Shown piece after piece: positions 16,542-25,322 of a stretch of 64,000 bases of DNA. This DNA is from Vibrio mediterranei (GTDB lineage Bacteria; Pseudomonadota; Gammaproteobacteria; Enterobacterales; Vibrionaceae): assembly GCF_900088415.1 (NCBI RefSeq), contig NZ_FLLQ01000008.1, positions 1 to 64,000 of the forward strand, given 5' to 3'. The translations under genes were made by a program, and so were the position numbers. Below the pieces are notes generated by a model. That model worked only from the letters and a program-made list of their open reading frames with translations, was not told the origin of the DNA and ran no database searches. The stretch's first letter is position 1. Each line of letters opens with the position of its first letter.

Positions 16542-17669
16542 TTAACCGCGATGTATGGCATCGTTAGCCTGCTTCAGTAGGTTCTGACTCTCAGACATAA
16601 ACTGCTGTGAATAATCACCAAACCACTCGCTAACTTCATTAAACTCAGAGATGAACTTATCTTTATCTTTGCTATCAAGCAGTGCTAATGCTTCTCCAAA
16701 CTGTTTATGGAAGCACTTGATCATCTCAATGTTCTCTTCTGAAGACATAATAATGTCACCGTATAAGCTTGGGTCTTGAGCAAATAATCGACCCACCATC
16801 GCCAACTCGAGTCGGTAGATAGGTGAACTGAGTTTAACTAACGTATCTAAATCCGGGTTCTGCTGACTTAAGTGGCGACCGTAAGCAAACGAGGTAAAGT
16901 GACGAAGCGCTTGGATAAGCGTCATGCCTTTATCATGCTGCTCTGCAGAAATCTGACACAAACTTGCGCCCCAAATCTTGAACTGCTCCAACAGCCACTG
17001 GTATTCGTTCTCACCTCGGCCATCACAGTAAACAATCACCTGTTTCGCAAGGCTTGGTACATCAGGACCAAACATCGGGTGAAGACCAACAACGGGACCT
17101 TTGTGAATATCAAGCATTGAGTTCAAAGGTTTAGATTTGATCGATGTTAAATCACAAAGGATACAATCTTTCGGTAACGCATTTAGCTTTTCAATCACAC
17201 CCTCAGTGAGGTGAATCGGCACAGTGACAACAACCAAACCAGCGTTATCGAGAATCTCATCTGCACGATCCCAATCTTGGCTGCCTAGTACTCTGACTTC
17301 GTAGCCAGACAGTTTGAACATTCTACCAAATAGGCCACCGAGTTGACCGTTACCACCAACGATAACCACTGAACGTAACTCTGGATTTAGACATTTGAAT
17401 CCAGAGTCTTTTTCGCTCGCGTAAGACTCGCGCATCGTACGGCGCAGAATGTCTTCAATTAGCTGTGGTGGTATGCCCTTCTTCGCCGCCTCTTCACGAC
17501 GAGACGCTAGCATGGCAGCTTCTCTATCCGGAGCATAGATAGGTAAACCATGACGGCTTTTCACTTCACCAACTTGTTCTACTAGGGATAGACGCTTCGC
17601 AAGAAGCTCGAGCATTTGCTTATCGACTTCATCAATTTGGTCGCGCAATGCGTTCAATTCAGCAGCCAT
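16542..17669 (-). CDS. tyrA: Bifunctional chorismate mutase / prephenate dehydrogenase (T-protein)
   Basis: TyrA makes prephenate from chorismate and oxidises it to 4-hydroxyphenylpyruvate, the route to tyrosine. The 375-residue protein has an N-terminal AroQ chorismate mutase domain (about 1-90, with KRLSLVEQVGEVKSRHGLPI). A Rossmann-type NAD domain follows, starting VVIVGGNGQLGGLFGRMF near residue 105, then the helical dehydrogenase domain with GLHPMFGPD. It lies 8 bp downstream of aroF, so the two form the aroF-tyrA operon seen in E. coli, under TyrR control. Confidence 0.96.
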   Translation of the reverse strand: MAAELNALRDQIDEVDKQMLELLAKRLSLVEQVGEVKSRHGLPIYAPDREAAMLASRREEAAKKGIPPQLIEDILRRTMRESYASEKDSGFKCLNPELRSVVIVGGNGQLGGLFGRMFKLSGYEVRVLGSQDWDRADEILDNAGLVVVTVPIHLTEGVIEKLNALPKDCILCDLTSIKSKPLNSMLDIHKGPVVGLHPMFGPDVPSLAKQVIVYCDGRGENEYQWLLEQFKIWGASLCQISAEQHDKGMTLIQALRHFTSFAYGRHLSQQNPDLDTLVKLSSPIYRLELAMVGRLFAQDPSLYGDIIMSSEENIEMIKCFHKQFGEALALLDSKDKDKFISEFNEVSEWFGDYSQQFMSESQNLLKQANDAIHRG

Positions 17670-17677
17670 GGACGTAA

Positions 17678-18751
17678 TTATTCCTTAATACGATTTTCCA
17701 AGAATGGGACAAGCTCTTTATGAGCATGACGTAATAGTGCCTCAGTTGTATCCCAATTGATACATGCGTCGGTGATCGACACCCCATATTTCATTTGATC
17801 TAGAGGAATGTCTGAACTTTGGTTTCCTTCATTGATATGACTCTCAATCATTAGACCAATAATAGATTTGTTGCCTTCTCGGATTTGGTGAATGACATCT
17901 TCAGCTACTAGTGGTTGACGACGGTAATCTTTACGAGAGTTAGCATGACTACAATCCACCATCAATGACGCATCAAGATTCGATTTCGCTAACTCTTGCT
18001 CACATTCGGTGACCGATACTGAGTCATAATTGGTCTGCTTACCACCACGTAAGATAACATGGCCATTTTCGTTACCTTGAGTCGTTAATAAGGCGACTTG
18101 ACCCTCACGGTTAATTCCCATAAAGCGGTGACTTGATGAAGCAGCTTGCATCGCATTAATTGCTGTCGCCAAACTACCATCGGTACCATTTTTAAAGCCG
18201 ATTGGCATCGAAAGACCACTGGCCATCTCACGGTGAGTTTGTGACTCTGTTGTACGTGCACCAATTGCCGCCCATGAGAAGGTATCCGCCAAGTATTGTG
18301 GACTGATCGGGTCAAGCGCTTCTGTCGCTAATGGAATGTCCATTTCCGCAAGCTCTACCAAGAGTTCGCGCCCTACGTGCAGTCCGTGCTCGATATCGAA
18401 GGTACCATCCAGTTGAGGGTCATTAATCAAGCCTTTCCAGCCTACCGTTGTACGCGGCTTTTCAAAGTAAACACGCATAACAATGTATAGCTGGTCGTTA
18501 AGCTGCTCCGACAACGCTTTCAAACGCTTTGCGTACTCTTTCGCCGCTTCTACATCATGAATAGAGCAAGGCCCACATACGACAAGTAGACGATGATCTT
18601 TCTTATGAATAATGTTGGCGATAGTCTCACGGGAATCTTGAATGAACTTTCTAGCTTTTTCACTCAACGGTAATTTTTCTTTTAGTTGTTCTGGTGTAAT
18701 CAGTACCTGTTCGTCACTGATATTAATATTACTTAGTTCACTCTTCTTCAT
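17678..18751 (-). CDS. aroF: 3-deoxy-7-phosphoheptulonate (DAHP) synthase, AroF type
   Basis: This 357-residue class I DAHP synthase condenses phosphoenolpyruvate and erythrose-4-phosphate, the first step of the shikimate pathway. Visible motifs are VVCGPCSIHD (metal/PEP site), YFEKPRTTVGWKGL, FKNGTDG, and MVDCSHANSRKD near the C-terminus. Sequence alone does not prove which amino acid inhibits it. The operon with tyrA and the perfect TyrR boxes upstream indicate the tyrosine-regulated isozyme AroF. Confidence 0.93.
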   Translation of the reverse strand: MKKSELSNINISDEQVLITPEQLKEKLPLSEKARKFIQDSRETIANIIHKKDHRLLVVCGPCSIHDVEAAKEYAKRLKALSEQLNDQLYIVMRVYFEKPRTTVGWKGLINDPQLDGTFDIEHGLHVGRELLVELAEMDIPLATEALDPISPQYLADTFSWAAIGARTTESQTHREMASGLSMPIGFKNGTDGSLATAINAMQAASSSHRFMGINREGQVALLTTQGNENGHVILRGGKQTNYDSVSVTECEQELAKSNLDASLMVDCSHANSRKDYRRQPLVAEDVIHQIREGNKSIIGLMIESHINEGNQSSDIPLDQMKYGVSITDACINWDTTEALLRHAHKELVPFLENRIKE

Positions 18752-18760
18752 GGTCTCACC

Positions 18761-18778
18761 TGTAAATATTATTTTACA
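18761..18778. promoter_or_regulatory. TyrR box (strong), promoter-proximal
   Basis: TGTAAA-TATTAT-TTTACA is a perfect match to the TyrR consensus TGTAAA-N6-TTTACA. It lies 10 bp upstream of the aroF start codon and could block initiation or clearance. Confidence 0.85.
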
Positions 18779-18850
18779 CCGAACTTTATAATTAAAACCG
18801 TCCGGCTAAGCTTTAACTGGTAATATACCTAGATAAAAAACACATGCAAG

Positions 18851-18891
18851 CGTAAACTTTGAAAAACATTAAATGTAAATATAACTTTACA
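18851..18891. promoter_or_regulatory. Paired TyrR boxes (weak plus strong), promoter-distal
   Basis: A second perfect box, TGTAAA-TATAAC-TTTACA (18874-18891), lies 5 bp from a degenerate one at 18851-18868 (read on minus: TGTTTT-TCAAAG-TTTACG). A strong box flanking a weak one is the classical arrangement for tyrosine-dependent TyrR hexamer repression. Together with the proximal box it brackets the region where the aroF promoter must be. Confidence 0.75.
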
Positions 18892-19001
18892 CCAAGAATT
18901 ACTATCGCTTCAGTTCTTGATAACAGTTCGATGATAACAAACTGCCACGATTGGTCAGTTGCGTATACAATAAAATACAACTTCGTTGTTGGTTGTAATC
19001 T

Positions 19002-20705
19002 ATGGACTTAATCATCTCCCTTTTGCAGCAGATGTGCGTGTATCTAATGCTCGCTTATATGCTGAGCAAGACACCGCTTTTTATTCCACTGTTTAGTGTC
19101 TCCAATCGTTTAAGTCATAAACTCAGCATTTATGTACTGTTTTCATCGTTTTGTATTTTGGGTACCTACTTCGGATTACAAATCAACGATGCTATCGCCA
19201 ATACTCGAGCCATTGGTGCGGTGATGGGTGGGCTATTCGGCGGCCCCATCGTAGGGTTTGCCGTTGGGTTAACCGGTGGTCTACACCGCTACACATTAGG
19301 AGGATTTACCGATTTAGCCTGCGCGATTTCCACCACGGCAGAAGGGGTCATCGGTGGTTTAATGCATCTGTATTTTCTCAGAAAGGATAAAAAAGAAGAG
19401 CTATTTAACCCCCTGGTTGTCTTCTACATTACTTTTGTGGCGGAACTGGTTCAGATGCTAATCATCCTCATTGTAGCTAAACCTTTTGATCAAGCTTATG
19501 CGTTGGTTTCTGATATTGCCGCTCCGATGATCATCGCCAACTCTGTCGGTGCCGCGCTATTTATGAGCATTCTTCAAGACCGTAAGACCATTTTTGAGGA
19601 ATACTCAGCGACCTTCTCTCGTCGCGCATTAAACATTGCAGAACGCTCCGTGGGCATTTTAGTCCATGGTTTTAACTCCAATAACGCCAGCAAGATTGCA
19701 CGAATTATCTACGAAGAAACCAATGTCGGTGCCGTCGCCATTACCGATCATGACAAGATACTGGCTTTTGTCGGTATAGGCGCTGACCATCATCACCTTA
19801 ACCGACCTATCTCCTCTCAAAGTACGCTCGATTCGATGAACAACAACGAGATCATTTACCTTGACGGCAAAGAGAATCCTTACCAGTGCTCAATATCTGA
19901 AGACTGTAAATTGGGATCTGCGCTGATAATTCCACTGCGCACGGGTGACGAAGTAATTGGCACTATCAAGCTATACGAGCCCAAGCGTAAGCTATTCTCA
20001 ACCATTAATATGTCCATGGCTGAAGGTATTGCTCAGCTGCTCTCTAGCCAGATCCTTCATGGTGACTACATAAACAAACAGACCTTACTCAAACAGGCCG
20101 AAATCAAGCTACTTCACGCACAAGTTAACCCACATTTTCTGTTTAATGCGTTGAATACCATTAGTGCTATCACTAGACGCGATCCTGATAAAGCACGCAG
20201 CCTAATACAGCATCTTTCTCAGTTTTTCCGTAGCAACCTGAAACAGAATATCGAAACGGTCACCTTAAAAGAGGAATTAGCCCACGTTAACGCCTACCTC
20301 ACTATCGAAAAAGCGCGTTTTACCGACCGTTTAGAAGTGGATATTGATATTGCTTCAGAACTGTTAGAACAAGAAGTACCGAGCTTCACTTTACAGCCTC
20401 TGGTTGAAAACGCGATTAAGCATGGTATTTCCAATTTAATTGAAGGTGGGATCATTCGAATCTATAGTCATACCACTCAGTCAGGGAGCGAGATAGTCGT
20501 CGAGGATAATGCCGGAACCTTTATTGCGCCCAAGGAGGGACATGAAGGGCTAGGTATGCAAATTGTCGGTAAACGCCTAACAAATCAATTTGGTCGTGAC
20601 GGAGCGCTAAAAATTGAAGTGGAAAAAGACCACTTTACGCGAATGAGCTTTATCATCCCCTCGCCTTCTACACGCAAAGATAAAAGGACAGCTATTGCGT
20701 CATGA
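19002..20705 (+). CDS. btsS: Sensor histidine kinase BtsS (LytS/YehU family)
   Basis: The 567-residue protein has a 5TM_5TMR_LYT membrane domain (about 1-190, several hydrophobic helices including GAVMGGLFGGPIVGFAVGL). A GAF-like domain (about 210-350) and a LytS-type histidine kinase domain follow. H378 lies in NPHFLFNALNTIS, and the ATP-binding N box is PLVENAIKHG. In E. coli BtsS is a high-affinity pyruvate sensor. The downstream gene overlaps by 4 bp (ATGA) and encodes its response regulator, and a CstA-type transporter gene with matching operator repeats lies 4 kb away. Pyruvate as ligand is inferred from homology and context. Confidence 0.9.
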   Translation: MDLIISLLQQMCVYLMLAYMLSKTPLFIPLFSVSNRLSHKLSIYVLFSSFCILGTYFGLQINDAIANTRAIGAVMGGLFGGPIVGFAVGLTGGLHRYTLGGFTDLACAISTTAEGVIGGLMHLYFLRKDKKEELFNPLVVFYITFVAELVQMLIILIVAKPFDQAYALVSDIAAPMIIANSVGAALFMSILQDRKTIFEEYSATFSRRALNIAERSVGILVHGFNSNNASKIARIIYEETNVGAVAITDHDKILAFVGIGADHHHLNRPISSQSTLDSMNNNEIIYLDGKENPYQCSISEDCKLGSALIIPLRTGDEVIGTIKLYEPKRKLFSTINMSMAEGIAQLLSSQILHGDYINKQTLLKQAEIKLLHAQVNPHFLFNALNTISAITRRDPDKARSLIQHLSQFFRSNLKQNIETVTLKEELAHVNAYLTIEKARFTDRLEVDIDIASELLEQEVPSFTLQPLVENAIKHGISNLIEGGIIRIYSHTTQSGSEIVVEDNAGTFIAPKEGHEGLGMQIVGKRLTNQFGRDGALKIEVEKDHFTRMSFIIPSPSTRKDKRTAIAS

Positions 20706-21427
20706 CACAGTTAACAGCTTTAGTAATTGATGATGAGTTATTTGCTCGTGAAGAGCTAATAGAGCTCTTGGAGGAAACCGAGCAAATTGACATCATTGGT
20801 GAGGCAAGTAATGCCATTGAAGGTCTCAAGAAAATTAACCAACTCAAACCAGATGTGGTCTTTCTTGATATTCAAATGCCACAAGTCACCGGTATTGAAC
20901 TACTTGGCATGCTCGACCCTGATACCATGCCGAAAGTCGTCTTTGTCACCGCTTACGATCAATATGCCATCCAAGCGTTTGAAGATAATGCGTTCGATTA
21001 CTTACTAAAACCTGTTGATCCGTGTCGTCTTGAAAAAACCGTTAAGCGACTAAAAAAACGTGAGCAACAAACGCTGGAAGCGATCGATACTCTAGCACCA
21101 CAAACACTCGACCAAATCCCTTGTGTCGGCCACAACCGTATCGTCATTATTCCAACTACCGATGTTGAGTTTGCCTACAGCGACCTTTCCGGTGTACATG
21201 TTCAAACTGCCGAACAAAAGGCCACATCGCAGCTAACGCTTAAAGTACTCGAAGATAAAACGCCGTTGATCCGTTGCCACCGCCAGTTTTTAGTGAACGT
21301 CAAGGCTATTAAAGAAATTAAGCTGTTAGACAATGGGTTAGCCGAGATCATTACTCAAAGTGATCACCCAATACCTGTAAGTCGCCGCTACCTGAAATCA
21401 TTAAAAGAGACGTTAGGCTTTCACTAA
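20702..21427 (+). CDS. btsR: LytTR response regulator BtsR (YehT)
   Basis: The 241-residue protein has an N-terminal receiver domain with phospho-acceptor D56 (VVFLDIQMP), acidic pair D10-D11 and K107-type lysine in LLKPVDP. A C-terminal LytTR DNA-binding domain (about 138-240) includes RCHRQFLVNVKAIKEI and IPVSRRYLKSLKE. LytTR regulators bind direct repeats spaced by two helical turns, exactly the pattern found upstream of the transporter gene at 25105-25238. It overlaps btsS by 4 bp, so translation is coupled. Confidence 0.92.
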   Translation: MTQLTALVIDDELFAREELIELLEETEQIDIIGEASNAIEGLKKINQLKPDVVFLDIQMPQVTGIELLGMLDPDTMPKVVFVTAYDQYAIQAFEDNAFDYLLKPVDPCRLEKTVKRLKKREQQTLEAIDTLAPQTLDQIPCVGHNRIVIIPTTDVEFAYSDLSGVHVQTAEQKATSQLTLKVLEDKTPLIRCHRQFLVNVKAIKEIKLLDNGLAEIITQSDHPIPVSRRYLKSLKETLGFH

Positions 21428-21437
21428 CGGAAGTAAG

Positions 21438-21504
21438 CAGCTTATCTCGATAAGCTGAAGCTGGGCACTCCTCAACTGCTATCCCCCTGCACCGGCAAGG
21501 GGAT
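21438..21504. terminator. Hairpins between btsR and nagZ (possible terminators)
   Basis: CAGCTTATC-TC-GATAAGCTG (21438-21457) is a perfect inverted repeat, and ATCCCC / GGGGAT (21481-21504) is a second one. Neither has a T run, so Rho-independent termination is doubtful; they sit between convergent genes. Confidence 0.35.
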
Positions 21505-21518
21505 CCTAATAGCAACTC

Positions 21519-22502
21519 CTAGCCTTCCAACGACGACAGAATTTTGTGATTCGCCGCTTTCCACTGAGCACTCTTCTTAAGGTCTTCTAAATTAAACTCT
21601 TTCTTCCTCAACATCCGACTAGCCTGCTTCACCTTAGTAATTGGTAAGTTATCTAGTACCTCGATAGAGTAGTGACGGTTATTACACATAAGCAGCGTAT
21701 CACAGCCTGCGTCCAGCGCTTGTTGCGCACGCTCAGCGGGTCCCCCCATGATAGCTGCGCCTTCCATCGAAAGATCATCAGAGAACACTATGCCTCGAAA
21801 GCCTAGCTGATTACGAAGTACCTCTTTTAACCAATAGCTCGAACCACTGGCAGGCTTGTCATCATAATGCGGGAACACTACGTGAGCTGGCATCATTGCA
21901 TCCAACACACCCGCTTTGATGTGAGCCTTGAAGATTCGCATATCATCTTCAAAGATAGTGTCTCGACTGTCCATTGGCGTTTCGAAATGAGAATCTGCCG
22001 TTACTCCTCCGTGACCAGGGAAGTGCTTGCCAGTAGTCGCCATACCCGCAGCTTTCATGCCGGCCATAAACGCTGTGCTGTACTGGACGATGGTTTGAAA
22101 GTTATCACCAAAAGCACGATTGCCGATGGCTTTAGATTGGTGTCCTTGGTCGAGAACAGGCGCGAAGCTCAAATCAATATCGTGAGCAATCAATTCTGCT
22201 GCCATAAGCCAACCAGCTTGGTTCGCGAGCGCTTCATCACGTAATTGCGCGTATCGAGCGGCTGGCGGCAATAATGTAAAACCATCTCGAAAACGTTGAA
22301 CACGCCCCCCCTCTTGGTCCACACCGATAACAATGGGCTTTTTCGCCGCTTGACGGATTTGGCGGTTCAGTTCAATAAGCTGCTCGGAATCATGATAGTT
22401 ACGCGCAAACAAAATCAAGCCCCCAACGGTAGGATGCTCAAGAATCTCTTTATCTTCAGCACTCAGTTCATAACCTTCCACATCAAGCCATAGCGGTCCC
22501 AT
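21519..22502 (-). CDS. nagZ: Beta-N-acetylhexosaminidase NagZ
   Basis: NagZ is the cytosolic glycoside hydrolase family 3 enzyme that removes GlcNAc from GlcNAc-1,6-anhydroMurNAc-peptides during murein recycling. The 327-residue protein contains VDQEGGRVQRFRDGF, the flexible-loop motif KHFPGHGG and FSDDLSMEGAA with the catalytic aspartate. It has no signal peptide. Its product can feed AnmK and then MurQ, encoded just upstream in the divergent direction, so recycling genes are clustered here. It also shapes the anhydro-muropeptide pool that induces AmpC in bacteria with AmpR, but no ampR is in this window. Confidence 0.96.
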   Translation of the reverse strand: MGPLWLDVEGYELSAEDKEILEHPTVGGLILFARNYHDSEQLIELNRQIRQAAKKPIVIGVDQEGGRVQRFRDGFTLLPPAARYAQLRDEALANQAGWLMAAELIAHDIDLSFAPVLDQGHQSKAIGNRAFGDNFQTIVQYSTAFMAGMKAAGMATTGKHFPGHGGVTADSHFETPMDSRDTIFEDDMRIFKAHIKAGVLDAMMPAHVVFPHYDDKPASGSSYWLKEVLRNQLGFRGIVFSDDLSMEGAAIMGGPAERAQQALDAGCDTLLMCNNRHYSIEVLDNLPITKVKQASRMLRKKEFNLEDLKKSAQWKAANHKILSSLEG

Positions 22503-22601
22503 AATTGCTCCTCTGCAAATTTATTATCAAATGGGCGTCTCCAGAGATTATTCTGATTATTTTTGATTTACAATATTGCTAGGTAAAAACGGAGTAAGTT
22601 T

Positions 22602-23723
22602 ATGATGACTAAGGAAGCGCTTTACATAGGCATAATGTCGGGTACCAGTTTGGATGGTGTCGATACTGCACTGGTATCGATAAAAGACCGTGAAATTAAC
22701 TTACTCGCCAGCGATTTCCTTAGCTACCCTGAATCACTGAAAACTCAAGTGCTTGCTATCTGTCATGGTCAAGAAACCAACCTTAAACATATCGGTGAGC
22801 TCGACCACCAGCTAGGGCTACTTTATGCTGAGGCCGTCAATTCTTTGCTTAGTAAAACCACCTATACGGAGCACGATATCGCAGCCATCGGTAATCACGG
22901 CCAAACCGTCTTTCACCAACCAGATGGTGCAATACGCTTTACCACTCAGTTGGGAGACAATAACCTCCTAGCAACACTAACAGGTATTGATACAATCGGA
23001 GACTTTCGGCGTAAAGATATGGCACTCGGCGGACAGGGTGCGCCCTTAGTACCCGCATTCCATCGTTACTTATTTGCCGATAGTGATTCAACACAGGTGA
23101 TTTTAAACATTGGTGGTATTTCCAATGTTTCCATATTGCAGCCCAACGGCGATGTGATTGGCTTTGATACAGGACCTGGAAATGTGCTTTTGGATCATTG
23201 GTGTTCTCACGCTTTTTGCCAACCTTTTGACAAAGATGCACAGCTTGCTGCACAAGGCAATGTGCTCACCCATTTGTTAGATGAAATGCTCAAAGATGAC
23301 TACCTAAAACGTCCTGCACCAAAAAGTACCGGACGCGAGCATTATCATGAACAGTGGTTGAAACAATGCCTTGCTGCCATCTCAACGCCAATAAACGAGC
23401 ATGATGTGCTCAGAACTCTGACCGAATTTACCGCCCTGACTATCGCTAATGCCATTGAGAACTATCCCATCGGTACTACGCCGAAGCTTTTAGTGTGTGG
23501 CGGTGGCGCAAATAACCCAATAATAATGAAACGCCTGAGTGAACTGCTTAAAGGCTGGAATGTGGCACCAACCGATAGCGAAGCCATTAGTGGAGATTAT
23601 ATGGAATCCATGGCCTTCGCTTGGCTTGCACATTGCTATCTCAACAAGATACCGAGCAATTTGCCCTCAGTAACTGGCGCCAGTAAAGCCGTCCCTTTAG
23701 GCGTACTCTATTCAGCTGACTAG
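22602..23723 (+). CDS. anmK: Anhydro-N-acetylmuramic acid kinase AnmK
   Basis: AnmK hydrolyses and phosphorylates 1,6-anhydro-MurNAc to MurNAc-6-phosphate. The 373-residue protein begins with the ATP-binding signature GIMSGTSLDGVDTALV and contains VILNIGGISNVS, FDTGPGNVLLD and LLVCGGGANNPIIM, typical of the family. GGAG seven bases upstream supports the start at 22602. murQ follows after 8 bp, so the two enzymes that act in sequence are in one operon. Confidence 0.96.
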   Translation: MMTKEALYIGIMSGTSLDGVDTALVSIKDREINLLASDFLSYPESLKTQVLAICHGQETNLKHIGELDHQLGLLYAEAVNSLLSKTTYTEHDIAAIGNHGQTVFHQPDGAIRFTTQLGDNNLLATLTGIDTIGDFRRKDMALGGQGAPLVPAFHRYLFADSDSTQVILNIGGISNVSILQPNGDVIGFDTGPGNVLLDHWCSHAFCQPFDKDAQLAAQGNVLTHLLDEMLKDDYLKRPAPKSTGREHYHEQWLKQCLAAISTPINEHDVLRTLTEFTALTIANAIENYPIGTTPKLLVCGGGANNPIIMKRLSELLKGWNVAPTDSEAISGDYMESMAFAWLAHCYLNKIPSNLPSVTGASKAVPLGVLYSAD

Positions 23724-23731
23724 GAACCACT

Positions 23732-24664
23732 ATGACTAACGACGCACTTCTCAATGCGCTTTCTCAACTTGTCTCCGAGGGAAGAAACCCTGAGACCATG
23801 GATATAGATTTACTCTCATCGCAACAGATTCTAGCGCGCATGAATCAACAAGATGCCCTAGTGCCTCTTGCGGTAGAAAAGGTCATTCCAGACATTGCGC
23901 TGGCGGTAGACGCCATCACTAAGGCCTTTAAACAAGGTGGTCGATTATTGTATTTGGGTGCAGGTACCAGTGGCCGGCTAGGTGTGCTCGACGCATCAGA
24001 ATGCCCACCAACCTTTGGCACCGACCCTGATATGGTCGTCGGTATCATCGCTGGCGGTAATGACGCGATGTTCCGAGCCAAAGAAGGCGCAGAAGATGAC
24101 CCAGCTCTTGGTGAAAAAGACCTTATTGACCATAAGCTGACTTCAAAAGATGTGGTTGTTGGCATCGCCGCTAGTGGGCGCACGCCTTACGTCATTGGTG
24201 CATTAGAATATGCCAACCAATTAGGTTCCACGACCGTCGCACTATCATGCAATCCCGCTTCTGATATTGCTAACATCGCTCAAATAGCTATTAGTCCTGT
24301 GGTAGGTCCGGAAGCTCTGACAGGTTCCACTCGACTGAAATCGGGGACCGCGCAAAAGTTAGTTCTCAACATGCTCACGACAGCAAGTATGATTCGTTTA
24401 GGTAAAAGCTATGAGAACCTGATGGTGGATGTAAAAGCGACCAATGCAAAGTTAGTCGCCAGAGCAACGCGCATTGTGATGCAGGCTACGGATTGCAACA
24501 AACAACAGGCAGAAGTCACGTTAAAAGAAACTCAATATGACGTGAAGCTGTCGATTCTCATGATTCTAACTGGATTAGATAAGCAGCAAGCACATCAGCA
24601 GTTACATCAACAAGACGGTTTCCTAAGAAAAGCGGTAATAAGCAAGAGCCAAGAAAGTGAATAA
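23732..24664 (+). CDS. murQ: N-acetylmuramic acid 6-phosphate etherase MurQ
   Basis: MurQ cleaves the lactyl ether of MurNAc-6-phosphate to give GlcNAc-6-phosphate and D-lactate, returning murein sugar to central metabolism. The 310-residue protein has a SIS sugar-isomerase domain (about 55-220). Hallmarks are LLYLGAGTSGRLGVLDASECPP, the conserved IAGGNDA region and SGRTPYVIGAL, and a C-terminal helical domain follows. AGGA lies just upstream of the ATG, and the gene is 8 bp from anmK. Confidence 0.97.
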   Translation: MTNDALLNALSQLVSEGRNPETMDIDLLSSQQILARMNQQDALVPLAVEKVIPDIALAVDAITKAFKQGGRLLYLGAGTSGRLGVLDASECPPTFGTDPDMVVGIIAGGNDAMFRAKEGAEDDPALGEKDLIDHKLTSKDVVVGIAASGRTPYVIGALEYANQLGSTTVALSCNPASDIANIAQIAISPVVGPEALTGSTRLKSGTAQKLVLNMLTTASMIRLGKSYENLMVDVKATNAKLVARATRIVMQATDCNKQQAEVTLKETQYDVKLSILMILTGLDKQQAHQQLHQQDGFLRKAVISKSQESE

Positions 24665-24666
24665 AA

Positions 24667-24691
24667 AAGCTAGGGTGTTATGCCCTAGCTT
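24667..24691. terminator. Hairpin after murQ
   Basis: AAGCTAGGG-TGTTATG-CCCTAGCTT, a perfect 9-bp stem directly after the murQ stop and ahead of the convergent lipoprotein gene. The T tract is delayed, so strength is moderate. Confidence 0.6.
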
Positions 24692-24704
24692 CCTAAATCA
24701 TTTT

Positions 24705-25046
24705 TTAATGAGAATAGTCATTCCAACCGCGTTGCCATTCCATTCTAAAACGCTGTCCATCGGGTAAGCCTTCACACGCCCCAGTGTAATACTGCCCAGA
24801 TAACCCGATTTGATAAGCAAAATCAGCATCACAAAACTCTAGAATGCCTCTTTGATAGCCCGAGTCGTACTCTGAATGAACGGCAGCGCCGAGTTTATTA
24901 AGGTCAGAGTAACTGCGAGACAATTGCCCACGCACACCATCTTGATAGCCAATCTGTTCCCAACTTCCCTCTTTAGCGAGGTCATCCACTCCTTTGGCGC
25001 ATCCAAATATTAACAAAGCGGATGCTGCCACTAAAAACGCTTTCAT
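24705..25046 (-). CDS. Small lipoprotein, DUF2799-like
   Basis: I choose the start at 25046 (MKAFLVAASALLIFGC) because AAGGA lies five bases upstream. An ATG five codons earlier lacks a ribosome binding site. The 113-residue product has a lipobox IFGC (Cys16) and repeated short motifs of the type GYQDGVRGQ, YDSGYQRGILEFC and AYQIGLSGQ, which I associate with the DUF2799 family. Function is unknown. It is divergent from the BtsR-like repeat region and the transporter gene. Confidence 0.75.
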   Translation of the reverse strand: MKAFLVAASALLIFGCAKGVDDLAKEGSWEQIGYQDGVRGQLSRSYSDLNKLGAAVHSEYDSGYQRGILEFCDADFAYQIGLSGQYYTGACEGLPDGQRFRMEWQRGWNDYSH

Positions 25047-25104
25047 GAGATTCCTTTTCATCCAACTCTCTCTGCCGTCACAATGCCAGTTTTAAGTGTT
25101 TTTT

Positions 25105-25238
25105 ACCACTCAATCCTTGACTAAGTGATGAGCTTCACGCTTTTCTACCGCCACTTAACTCGGAAAAACGACCACTTACTCTTCGATAAAACCACTTAAG
25201 TTGGTTATTGACCACTTAATCATCTATTCCACCACTAA
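25105..25238 (+). promoter_or_regulatory. BtsR-type operator array (direct repeats) upstream of the CstA-family gene
   Basis: Octamers close to ACCACTTA occur in the same orientation at 25105 (ACCACTCA), 25150 (GCCACTTA), 25171, 25191 and 25211 (all ACCACTTA) and 25231 (ACCACTAA). The last five are spaced 21, 20, 20 and 20 bp apart, i.e. two helical turns. As I recall, E. coli BtsR binds ACC(G/A)CT(C/T)A direct repeats separated by 13 bp (21-bp period). The units and period are seen directly; binding by BtsR is inferred. Confidence 0.85.
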
Positions 25239-25273
25239 CCGAATAAGCCGATGTGTAGCCAATTCATCATTTT

Positions 25274-25279
25274 TATAAT
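25274..25279 (+). promoter_or_regulatory. -10 element of the CstA-family transporter promoter
   Basis: A perfect TATAAT lies 35 bp downstream of the last operator repeat. The corresponding -35 position (about 25251-25256, ATGTGT) is poor, as expected for an activator-dependent promoter with the activator bound just upstream. Confidence 0.6.
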
Positions 25280-25322
25280 GGTTACCAGAATTTAATGTCA
25301 TCACAAACTAGGGATAACAGTT

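Noticed and set aside
25105..25238. CRISPR-like repeat array
   Set aside because: The units are only 8 bp with 12-13 bp between them, there are no cas genes, and the pattern is fully explained as operator repeats.
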